Source of the DNA: Ampelocalamus luodianensis
Taxonomy: Eukaryota > Streptophyta > Magnoliopsida > Poales > Poaceae
DNA: 64,000 nt
Direction of reading: 5' to 3'
NCBI GenBank assembly: GCA_036346255.1
Contig: JAYEVH010000087.1
Span: forward strand, 62,001 to 126,000
The position numbers and the translations under genes are program-made. Of this stretch, positions 21,386 to 30,134 are shown one piece after another (within the stretch, counting starts at the first letter, position 1; every line of letters begins with the position of its first letter). The notes beneath the pieces are model-generated. The model saw only the letters and a program-made list of their open reading frames with translations, was not told the DNA's origin and ran no database searches.

Positions 21386-22319
21386 TTCATGAAGAGTTTG
21401 TGGTTCTTGGTAATTGCTCAATTGTGACCCACAATCTTTGGGGACGGGATGTATCCAAACCCATATGAGAATGAGTGCCACATAGCCAAATTGAGTGAGA
21501 ATGATAAAGAGAGTGAGCTGTGTGATTCCACCATATGTGAGGTTGAGAGCATCTCTATTGAGTGTGAGAAAGATGCACCAATGAAAAGAGAGAAGTAGAT
21601 GATAGTCAAAAAATGAGTTGAAAGTTGAACAACCGGCACCGTTGGGCGTGAAAGGCGAGGAGATAACCACGGTGGGGATAGAGTGCTTTGCGATCCAATG
21701 GTTTCATGATGATGATTTGATATCTACAACACCTACAACAAGCGAGGAGGATGGTAAAGGTAATGATAATGGTGTTGAATTGCATACTCATCAAGAAGAG
21801 GTGCGTCTGAGTTCGATCTCTAGTGTTCCTTTGAATATTCCATGTTCTGAAATTTGTATGCTCAATTTACATAATGTGGAATTGATTACCCATAAGGGCG
21901 TTCTTACTAAAATATCTTTTGATGATCTTTTATACTATATCATGTTCGATGTTCATAGAGAGCTATCTAGTGTGATTGAGAATCTTGCTAAAGTTTCATG
22001 TTTAAAATCACTCGTTAGTACTTATGCCTACGCATATACATTCAATTTGATTGGAGATTATGGTGTAGATGACAAGTTCTATGTTTATCGAATATGCATT
22101 ACCTGTGATAATCTTGCTGATTTAAACTTGCATGTTTTGCGCAAACCATCTATTGATAAATATCATGATCATTTTGAGATGGATTTTAATACAAGTGCCT
22201 ATTGTTTAGAACGCAATATGATGCCTACTTGTTTCTCCTATACATGTAAACAACGTAGTCGAGTTGAAGCATGGAAGAAACTAAAATTTTCTCTCCAATA
22301 TTTGAACAACTTGATCTAG
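21386..22319 (+). CDS. E1 ORF2: unfamiliar protein in place of pol
   Basis: The uninterrupted part is 21618-22319 (233 residues). Related sequence upstream from about 21440 (MYPNPYENECHIAKLSENDK, ICEVESISIECEKDAP) lies in another frame. The product starts acidic (WFHDDDLIST, EEDGKGND). It then has SFDDLLYYIMFDVHRELSSV, LVSTYAYAYTFNLIGDYGV and paired cysteines (RICITCDNLADLNLHV; CLERNMMPTCFSYTCK, a C-x8-C-x4-C spacing). No aspartic protease, FxDD, RNase H or DDE motif is visible. E2 and H keep the same order of blocks, which argues that it was once under selection. I do not recognise the family; function unknown. It may be an accessory or regulatory protein, or part of a Gag extension. Confidence 0.55.
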
Positions 22320-22391
22320 TGGGTCCCTCTTATATCTTGTTCATGTACTTACCAAAGTCGAGGACGATTTTTCTCATGGGAGGAGAATGAT

Positions 22392-22931
22392 GTGACTGAA
22401 AGTATCGAAATGTATATATCAAATACATCCTATGGCTGCTATGATCCTAATTATTTTGTGCGTAACAACGAGAATGTCACAACAATTGATGCATACATAT
22501 ACCACGTATATCGTTGTTCTTTTGTTTATTACACTTTCACAAATCATCATGTGCTAAGCGAAAGGAATTTGGATGACAAATATATATACCATGCATATAC
22601 GTTGTATTTTTGTCTAGCACATCTTCGAGCTATCAAAAGCCGAGGACGGCTTTTTGAAGAAAGGGAGGATGATGAGGATATCCCTACTACTTATGAGGTT
22701 ATTAGTGAAGGCGAGGCTAAACTTCTCAAACAACAGGTGCATTTGTTTCTTAATGAATTTCCTTTTGTTGCCAATGAGAATTGGTTACTACCTAAAGCAA
22801 TACTTGGTGCATTCTCAGGTTTGACAAATTTAAAGACTTTGGAACCGAGAGGGAGGAGAGGGAGGCCGGGAACAAATTCATGGAAGAGAAACACATGCGG
22901 CCAACAAGGGAGAAGAAACCCATGTGCTTGA
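22392..22931 (+). CDS. E1 ORF3 crossing from internal region into the 3' LTR
   Basis: A 179-codon frame starts at MTESIEMYISNTSYG and runs through two similar tyrosine-rich stretches (DAYIYHVYRCSFVYY, DDKYIYHAYTLYF). It then passes the polypurine tract (FEEREDDEDIPTTYEV) into the LTR (AKLLKQQVHLFLNEF, ENWLLPKAILGAF). The EDDEDIP...KLLKQQ part corresponds to the C-terminal tail of the CRM-like polyprotein in element B (EGEDDE, TRARAKLLNQQ). In E2 the matching frame is 29072-29617. It is probably the remnant pol tail rather than a separate gene; a start codon of its own is not demonstrated. Confidence 0.45.
   Translation: MTESIEMYISNTSYGCYDPNYFVRNNENVTTIDAYIYHVYRCSFVYYTFTNHHVLSERNLDDKYIYHAYTLYFCLAHLRAIKSRGRLFEEREDDEDIPTTYEVISEGEAKLLKQQVHLFLNEFPFVANENWLLPKAILGAFSGLTNLKTLEPRGRRGRPGTNSWKRNTCGQQGRRNPCA
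22655..22669 (+). promoter_or_regulatory. E1 polypurine tract
   Basis: TGAAGAAAGGGAGGA lies directly before the 3' LTR start TGATGAGG. Just upstream is a small hairpin, AAAAGCCGAGGACGGCTTTT (22636-22655). A related module at about 22357-22395 (GTCGAGGACGATTTTTCTCA, then GGGAGGAGAATGAT) looks like a second, older copy. Confidence 0.8.
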
Positions 22932-23623
22932 GAGGAACGTGCTCTCAGGATAAAACCCTAGCACATGCGGGCGGTCAAGAAAGACATATGGTGACATAGC
23001 AACAAGGGTTACATTGGCATAAAAAGAAGCATCAAGTGCATCGAACAAATTCGCGCAAGCTAAGAGAAGGAAAGCTCACAATACAAGGGAAACCGAGAGG
23101 GAGACTAGTTTAAATTTCCAAATTAAAGTAGGACGGTTTTTGAATCGGATTACTGTTCACGTGAACAGTAATCGGACTCGGATTACTGTAGCAGTGAACA
23201 GTAATCGGACTCGGATTACTGTAGCACTCGGTTACTGTTCATCCGAGTTTTGTGCTTGCGTGGGAGGCTATATAAACCCCCCATGGCCGCACCATAGAGG
23301 CAGACCAGTTTATGCATAAGATTGAAACATAGCTATTGCTTGTTCTTTCGACACCAGAGTTCATGCGAGGACTTTGAGAGAGAATTAGGCGATCCATTTG
23401 TTTTGTTCTGCAATCCAAGGTCAAGCCGTCGTTCCATTGGGAATTGGGGACTTGGCGTTCGTCGTTCGTGGTCTCGCGACGAACAACTACCCGGTGTGTT
23501 TTGGGCGTATTCCGAAGAGTTGAGGGTTCGTGCATTGGCGCGAGTGTTCAGCTAGCGACATCGTCTACTTCGCATCAACTATCCATGGTTCCTCACTGAG
23601 AAGATCGGGCCTCCCCCGTATCA
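22670..23623 (+). repeat. E1 3' LTR
   Basis: This 954-bp LTR runs from TGATGAGGATATCC to CCCCCGTATCA. It contains the palindrome (23149-23172), two CGGACTCGGATTACTGTAGC units, the TATATAAA box (23269-23276) and R/U5. The target duplication CATGC follows directly. Confidence 0.9.
23149..23172. promoter_or_regulatory. 24-bp palindrome in E1 3' LTR
   Basis: Perfect dyad of ATTACTGTTCAC around CACGTG, about 96 bp upstream of TATATAAA at 23269-23276. It is followed by two direct repeats sharing CGGACTCGGATTACTGTAGC. Confidence 0.85.
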
Positions 23624-23889
23624 CATGCCAATCCCTTTGCCTCACGATATTCGGTCGAGCTCCAAGCTGACCACTCTTTCTCGATCCTGTGATCCGGAAT
23701 CCCTTACTAGGTTAACTCTTCTTAACCTTAAGTAGCATGGCCATTCATTTCTGGATCCGATCACTCGAGGGGCCCAGAGATATCTCTCTCATGTGAACAG
23801 TAATCGGACTCGGAAAACCAAGTTTATCCAAAGTCTGACTGTAACCAACCATTTTGATCACATGTGGGCCTACGGGTGCACCTTCTGTT
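23624..23889 (-). mobile_element. Copia element F, 3' LTR, second part
   Basis: The sequence right of E1 continues the copia LTR. Read on the minus strand it joins GGGATTGGCATG to TACATAACGTTGTGATGG at 18677 with only the CATGC duplication added. Its left LTR limit near 23889 is not clearly defined. Confidence 0.6.
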
Positions 23890-23909
23890 AACTTGCATTC
23901 CGAAAAGCC

Positions 23910-24239
23910 TTAGAGACATTGAACCGCTCGGTCCCCGGCACGTATGCGGAACATGTCCTTAAGCGCTATGATCATATCATACGCTTCACGATCCTCAAAC
24001 TGCTTTTGAAGGTCAGGTTCCATGCATGCAAGCATAAGATAGCTAATCTCAAGAGAGTCATCACATGCTTTCTTGTATGCATTTCTAACAGCAACAGACG
24101 CATTGTTAGCAGGTTCTTCTGGGATTGGGGTGTCCAGAACGTTTTCCTTTTTATCTGCCCTAAGAACAATTCTCAGGTTACGGACCCAGTCCGAATAGTT
24201 TGTTCCATTTAATTTTTCTTTCTCAAGAATCGATCGCAA
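23910..24239 (-). pseudogene. Copia element F gag N-terminal part
   Basis: The 109-residue frame starts MRSILEKEKLNGTNYSDW and continues VRNLRIVLRADKKENVLD and EISYLMLACMEPDLQKQFED, ending soon after LKDMF. This matches the start of plant Ty1/copia Gag (the LNGTNYxDWxRNLRIVL block). The remaining gag, protease, integrase, reverse transcriptase and RNase H are missing: within about 20 bp downstream the sequence becomes LTR-like. The element is an internally deleted remnant. Its 5' leader lies at 24240-25108. Confidence 0.8.
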
Positions 24240-25108
24240 AGCAAAGGGTGTGCGTGGTTGCTAGATGCCATTGATCTACAATACAATTGCAAAATACTAA
24301 GACAAATAAAACCATGATAGAGTAAAGCTGTATTAAACAAATTTAATAGAATGAACTCCACAAAAATCAACATCCTCTGTTGATTCTTAGCGATTCAAGA
24401 TCCGCAATTAACGAGTCTACTAGTGACCTTTTGCATCACCGCTGGGAGACAAGGTAATTCGTAAGCAACACCTTGCTAATCATATCTCTATATGACTCTT
24501 GTTGTTGGGTGACATCTCTATGCCCGGCACCCAACCTTTATGCCCCAAGGCCCATAACCTTTATGATAACCTTGTTAAGTTCACCAATCTTTATGCATGT
24601 AAGTATCCGATACAAAACCCATCTAGTCAAGGAAAGTTGATGGTGCCCTAATTTTATAGACCCACCATCAATTTACAAGACATGGGATGGTGCAAAGTTT
24701 AATTGGGAGGGCATATGTTTAACTTAACATTTTGTGAGGGATCGCTATACTTATACCATTCAAACATGCATAGGAGTAAAACAACAGGAATAACATTCAC
24801 ACAGTTGTGACTCAGTATGGCCTATTTTCTCATGGTGATCTCCATCGCCATAGAATCTGTCCACCATGATGATCTCCATCTCCATGGTTCATGTGTGCCA
24901 TCTCTCCAAGTGATGTGTCCTCCGAGTACTAATATAAGCTATTACTCATAACAGCTAGTAATAAAATACATGGATACTAGGAATCATCACAAGTCGGCAC
25001 GCAGGCTGTTAATACAATACTTTGACAACACATTGGCTCCAGCCGTGTTGCCGAACCCACGACACGCAGGCCATACTGGTCACACAAACATGCATCACAT
25101 ACACATTA
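24240..25108 (-). other. Copia element F leader region
   Basis: This is non-coding sequence upstream of the copia gag (on the minus strand). It includes a stretch around TTGGGTGACATCTCTATGCC that I recall from leaders or LTRs of grass copia elements. No 5' LTR can be delimited because E2 begins at 25109. No gene is seen; the plus ORF at 24970-25263 runs across the E2 boundary. Confidence 0.5.
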
Positions 25109-26050
25109 TGATGAGGATGTCCCTACTACTTATGAGGTTATTCGTGAAGCAGGAGCTAAACTTCTCAAACAACAGGTGCATTTGTTTCTTAATGAATTTC
25201 CTTTTGTTGCCAATGAGAATTGGTTACTACCTAAAGCAATACTTGGTGCATTCTCAGGTTTGACAAATTTAAAGACTTTGGAACCGAGAGGGAGGAGAGG
25301 GAGGCGGGAACAAATTCATGGAGGAGAAACACATGCGCCAACAAGGGAGAAGAAACCCATGTGGCCAACGAGAGGAACGTGCTCTCGTGATAAAACCCTA
25401 GCTCATGCGGGCGGTCAAGAAAGACATATGGTGACATGGCAACAAGGGTTACATTGGCATAAAAGAAGCATCAAGTGCATCGAACAAATTCGCGCAAGCT
25501 AAGAGAAGGAAAGCTCACAACACAAGGGAAACTGAGAGGAGACTAGTTTAAATTTCCAAATTAAAGTATGACGTTTTTGAATCGGATTACTGTTCACGTG
25601 AACGATGTCGGACTCGATCATCAGAGTGATGAGCAGTGTCGGACTCGGATTATCAGAGCACTCGGTTCACTGTTCATCAGAGTTTTGTGCTGCGTGGGAG
25701 GCTATATAAACCCCCATGGCCGCACCATAGAGGTAGACCAGTTTATGCATAAGATTGAAACATAGCTATTGCTTGTTCTTTCGATACGAGTTCATGCGAG
25801 GACTTTGAGAGAGAATTAGGCGATCCATTTGTTTTGTTCGCAATGCAAGGTCAAGCCGTCGTTCCATTGGGAATTGGGGACTTGGCGTTCGCTGTCGTTC
25901 GTGGTCTCGCGACGAACAACTACCCGTGTGTTTTGGGCGTATTCGAAGAGTTGAGGTTAGTGCATTGGCGCGAGTGTTCATTAGCGACATCGTCTACTTC
26001 GCATCAACTATCCACGGTTCCTCACCGAGAAGATCGGGCCTCCCGTATCA
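25109..26050 (+). repeat. E2 5' LTR
   Basis: It runs from TGATGAGGATGTCC to CCCGTATCA. The right arm of the U3 palindrome is damaged (CACGTGAACGATGTCGG at about 25595), and the following repeats carry several ATCAG-for-ACTGT-like changes. The TATATAAA box is kept near 25703. Confidence 0.85.
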
Positions 26051-27170
26051 TATGGTATCGATTCTAGGTTTACTCAAGGAGAATTTCTTTACCGTAGTTA
26101 GATTCGTTTTCTATCCTATCGTCAATAAACCGAAAATTGCAATACCAAAACCGTAGTTTAATCTGTTATTTCTTGTGCGTTTAGTTAAGTTTTCATCCAT
26201 TAGAGTTTTTGTTTTTAGTGCTGATCCATGTGTTCCTTTTTGCGTTGCTTAATCGTTGTGTTCACATAAACCGTACCAAATTGCTGATTGAACTCCTCAA
26301 TTAGCACCCAAAAGAGATAGCTGACCGAAACACTTTGGGTTTCTTGAGCTTCACTTATATTCTTTCATCCTTGAGACTAGCTTTTGTACATTGCACTAGG
26401 GCTGTTCTTTGGTTTATTTACACGTTGTTGAATTGTGAGACTTGTGCAATCAAGAGGGGAGCAAACCCTATTTCGGCCATTGCAATAAGAAAAGAGGAAA
26501 AGGCAGCTGGTTACAAGAAAAAGCCACGGCTTGAAAAGGTATTAAAAAAACAAAAAGATCAAACCCGCAAATACCAGTACCAAATTTTTTCCTTTCGGTT
26601 TCCTTAATAGCCGAAGGGCGAAGAGCTTTGTTCATGCGGTTTTGAGAAAAAAAAAACAAACAAAAAGGGGCTGACCGAAATTGGGAAGAGTAAACCTTAG
26701 TCCACAATTTCAGATTGTGTATTTAATCTATTTGAGCAATCTTGTGCCCTAACATTGATATCTTTGCAATTGGCTAGCGTCTCTCATAGTACTTGGTGCA
26801 AAAACGAGCTAGTTTTCATCTCAATTTCAGTTTGTCTATCACTAGCTCATTCCTTTGTTTGCATTAAGTCACATTTATCTTTGTTTGTGCGTTCATACAC
26901 TTCGCTTAAACCTTTTGGATCAGCACATAGGCAAAATACTCTAGCTTGGATCATTATTTAGCTTTACAATACCTTGAATATCAGATTGCATAGGATATAC
27001 ACATACCTGTCCGAGCTCCACCTACACCCGTTTGTGTACTCCCTTGCTCTTGATTCACTTTGGAACGGTAAGCTTGTCTTGTGTTCAGGATAGTGAGTTG
27101 CGAGCGTAGAGAGCAAGTTTTTTTTTACTAACCCAGATATAATTTCGTTTGCTATTTGTGAGTTGTATCC

Positions 27171-27790
27171 ATGTCAGGTCATCAGGAGAATCCACCGGTT
27201 ACGTGGACGGAGTATACACGGTTGTGTGGGACGCTACAAAAGCAACTTCATGATCGTGATAATGGTGTGCGCGATGAGCTCGGGTCCGTTCGGACTGGAT
27301 TGAACAACCTCGGAGAGGAGGTTACGCAACTACGTACGGACATCAACAACAACTTCTTGGAGCTGCACATCATGTTCAATCAACCAAACGTGCATCGTAA
27401 GGATTTTCACGATAAGCCCAAATTTTCTATCCCTATATTTTCTGGTCGTACAGATGTACAAGAATATCTCACTTGGGAGCTAGAAATTGATACTCTATTT
27501 GGATGCACAACTATACCAATGAGAGGAAGCTCTTACTTGCGTCTAGTGGCTTGGCTGATTATGCCACACATTGGTGGGAGCAGTTTATTCGTAAGCGTAT
27601 GGAGCGCCATGAATTGCCGATTATCACGTGGGAGCAGATGAAGCAGCATTTCCGGGCACGTTTTGTACCTCGCCACTACAAGCGTTCTCTACTTGACAAG
27701 TTGACTTGTCCACGAAAAGGTTTAAATGCCGCTAGTATATCACATGTGAAGGCGACAGAGCATGGGACATTCCCTTCGGTACATGTTTAG
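27171..27790 (+). pseudogene. E2 gag, one frameshift from intact
   Basis: This is the clearest gag of the group. The frame 27171-27641 starts MSGHQENPPVTWTEYTRLCG, with a polar helical stretch (LNNLGEEVTQLRTDINNN) and FSIPIFSGRTDVQEYL. Near 27500 one base fewer than in E1 (CTATTTGGATGC against CTATTTCGGATGC) shifts the frame. The domain continues in 27503-27790: MHNYTNERKLLLASSGLADY, ATHWWEQFIRKRMERHEL and LDKLTCPRKGLN. This is a Ty3/gypsy-type capsid domain. No zinc knuckle can be seen after it. Gag would form the particle and bind element RNA. Confidence 0.8.
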
Positions 27791-27805
27791 TGTAGTGCTG
27801 CCCCA

Positions 27806-28889
27806 TTGCTTCATGAAGAGTTTGTGGTTACTGGTAATTGCTCAATTGCTGACCCACAATCTTTGGGGGACGGGATGTATCCAAACCCATATGAGAATGA
27901 GTGCCACATAGCCAAATTGAGTGAGAATGATAAAGAGAGTGAGCTGTGTGATTCCACCATATGTGAGGTTGAGAGCATCTCTATTGAGTGTGAGAAAGAT
28001 GCACCAACAGAAAAGAGAGAAGTAGATGATAGTCAAAGTGAGGTTACTACTGAAATTCACGATTTATTTTCTACTTCTAGTGTTGTTTCTCACATTGTGA
28101 GTTGATATTAAAGAAAATGAGTTGAAAGTTGAACAACGGCAGACCGTTGGACGTGAAAGACGAGGAGATAACCACGGTGGGGATAGAGTGCTTATGATCC
28201 AATGGTTTCATGATGATGATTTGATATCTAAAACACCTACAACAACCGAGGAGGATGGTAAAGGTAATGATAATGGTGTTGAATTGCATACTCATCAAGA
28301 AGAGGTACTGAGAGTTCGATCACTAGTGTTCCTTTGAATATTCCATGTTCTGAAATTTGTACGCTCAATTTACATAATGTGGAATTGATTACCCATAGGA
28401 CGTTCTTACTAAAATATCTTTTGATGATCTTTTATACTATATCATGTTCGATGTTCATAGATCTAGTGTGATTGAGAATCTTGCTAAAGTTTCATGTTTA
28501 AAATCACTCGTTAGTACTTATGCCTACACATATACATTCAATTTGATTGGAGATTATGGTGTAGATGACAAGTTCTATGTTTATCGAATATGCATTACTT
28601 GTGATAATCTTGCTGATTTAAACTTGCATGTTTTATGAAACCATCTATTGAGAAATATCATGATCATTTTGAGATGGATTTTAATACAAGTGCCTATTGT
28701 TTAGAACGCAATATGATGCCTACTTGTTTCTCCTATACATGTAAACAACGTAGTCGAGTTGAAGCATGGAAGAAACTAAAATTTTTCTCTCCAATATTTG
28801 AACAACTTGATCTAGTGGGTCCCTCTTATATCTTGTCCATGTACTTACCAAAGTCGAGGACGATTTTTTCTCATGGGAGGGGAGAATGA
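27806..28889 (+). pseudogene. E2 ORF2 (unfamiliar protein), broken into pieces
   Basis: The frame 27806-28105 reads PQSLGDGMYPNPYENECH, IAKLSENDKESELCDST and SIECEKDAPTEKREVDD. Later frames (28122-28337, 28444-28638, 28635-28889) match E1 ORF2: IQWFHDDDLIS, ENLAKVSCLKSLVSTYAYTY, RICITCDNLADLNL and CLERNMMPTCFSYTC. Together they suggest an original protein of about 350 residues after gag. Small indels cause at least three frame changes. E2 keeps the N-terminal part that is shifted in E1, so the two copies complement each other in showing the layout. No enzyme motif is visible; function unknown. Confidence 0.55.
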
Positions 28890-29071
28890 TATGACTGAAA
28901 GTATCGCAATGTATATATCGAATACATCCTATGGCTGCTATGATCCTAATTATTTTGTGCGCAACAACGAGAATGTCACAACAATTGATGCATACATATA
29001 CCACGTATATACGTTGTTCTTTTTGTTTATTACACTTTCAGCAAATCATCATGTGCTAAGCTTAAAGGAGT

Positions 29072-29617
29072 TTGGATGACAAATATATATACCATGCATA
29101 TACGTTGTATTATTTGTCTAGCACATCTTCAGGCTATCAAAAGCCGAGGACGGCTTTTCTTGAAGAAAGGGAGGATGATGAGGATATCCCTACTACTTAT
29201 GAGGTTATTCGTGAAGCAGGAGCTAAACTTCTCAAACAACAGGTGCATTTGTTTCTTAATGAATTTCCTTTTGTTGCCAATGAGAATTGGTTACTACCTA
29301 AAGCAATACTTGGTGCATTCTCGTGTTTGACAAATTTAAAGACTTTGGAACCGAGAGGAGGAGAGGGAGGCGGGAACAAATTCATGGAGGAGAAACACAT
29401 GCGCCAACAAGGGAGAAGAAACCCATGTGGCCAACGAGAGGAACGTGCTCTCGTGGATAAAACCCTAGCTCATGCGGGCGGTCAAGAAAGACATATGGTG
29501 ACATGGCAACAAGGGTTACATTGGCATAAAAGAAGCATCAAGTGCATCGAACAAATTGCGCAAGCTAAGAGAAGGAAAGCTCACAATACAAGGGAAACCG
29601 AGAGGAGACTAGTTTAA
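29072..29617 (+). CDS. E2 ORF3 crossing into the 3' LTR
   Basis: A 181-codon frame begins MDDKYIYHAYTLYYLSST, passes the polypurine tract as LEEREDDEDIPTTYEVIREA and continues in the LTR as GAKLLKQQVHLFLNEFPFV. It then continues as low-complexity basic sequence to about 29617. It corresponds to E1 ORF3. I take the EDDEDIP...KLLKQQ stretch as the CRM-type polyprotein tail and the rest as fortuitous. Confidence 0.4.
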   Translation: MDDKYIYHAYTLYYLSSTSSGYQKPRTAFLEEREDDEDIPTTYEVIREAGAKLLKQQVHLFLNEFPFVANENWLLPKAILGAFSCLTNLKTLEPRGGEGGGNKFMEEKHMRQQGRRNPCGQREERALVDKTLAHAGGQERHMVTWQQGLHWHKRSIKCIEQIAQAKRRKAHNTRETERRLV

Positions 29618-30134
29618 ATTTCCAAATTAAAGTAGGACGTTTTTGAATAGAATTACTGTTCACGTGAACAGTAATCGGACTCGGATTACTGTAGCAGTGA
29701 ACAGTGTCGGACTCGGATTAACTGTAGCACTCGGTTACTGTTCATCCGAGTTTTGTGCTTGCGTGGGAGGCTATATAAACCCCCCATGGCCGCACCATAG
29801 AGGTAGACCAGTTTATGCATAAGATTGAAACATAGCTATTGCTTGTTCTTTCGACACCAGAGTTCATGCGAGGACTTTGAGAGAGAATTAGGCGATCCAT
29901 TGTTTGTTCTCGCAACTCAGGTCAAGCCGTCGCTCCATTGGGAATTGCGGACTTGGCGCTCGCTGCTCGTGGTCTCGCGACGAACAACTACGGTGTGTTT
30001 TGGGCGTATTCAAGAGTTGAGGGTTCGTGCATTGGCGCGAGTGTTCAACTAGCGACATCGTCTACTTCGCATCAACTATCCACGGTTCCTCACAAGATAA
30101 TTGTGTGAGAAGATCGGGCCTCCCCCATACTGCA
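29176..30134 (+). repeat. E2 3' LTR
   Basis: It runs from TGATGAGGATATCC to CCATACTGCA (a worn end). It has the intact palindrome at 29652-29675, two CGGACTCGGATTACTG-type units, TATATAAA at 29772-29779 and a disturbed U5. The polypurine tract GAAGAAAGGGAGGA precedes it at 29162-29175. Confidence 0.85.

Larger units (their letters stand above)
18678..23623 (+). mobile_element. Element E1: complete pol-less CR-family retrotransposon
   Basis: This 4.95-kb element has LTRs at 18678-19591 and 22670-23623, a primer-binding-like site, a 1.1-kb leader, a decayed gag, an unfamiliar second ORF, and a polypurine tract. It is flanked by CATGC at 18673-18677 and 23624-23628. No protease, reverse transcriptase, RNase H or integrase motif occurs, so it must have moved with enzymes supplied by another element. 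Its R/U5 matches element B, making a B-like CRM-type element the likely helper (inference). It sits in the copia LTR F, whose halves join cleanly across it. Confidence 0.92.
25109..30134 (+). mobile_element. Element E2: pol-less CR-family retrotransposon
   Basis: It has the same organisation as E1: LTRs at 25109-26050 and 29176-30134, primer-like site 26053-26068, leader, gag, ORF2, duplicated polypurine module, and polypurine tract 29162-29175. The two LTRs share variants not seen in E1 (ATGCGCCAAC, CTAGCTCATGCGGG), so they belong to one insertion. The flanks do not agree, however: copia leader on the left (CATTA) and giant LTR on the right (TCTTT). A rearrangement after insertion, or loss of the target duplication, must have occurred. 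The right end is disturbed (an extra AAGATAATTGTG near 30094 and a CATACTGCA end). Confidence 0.88.
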
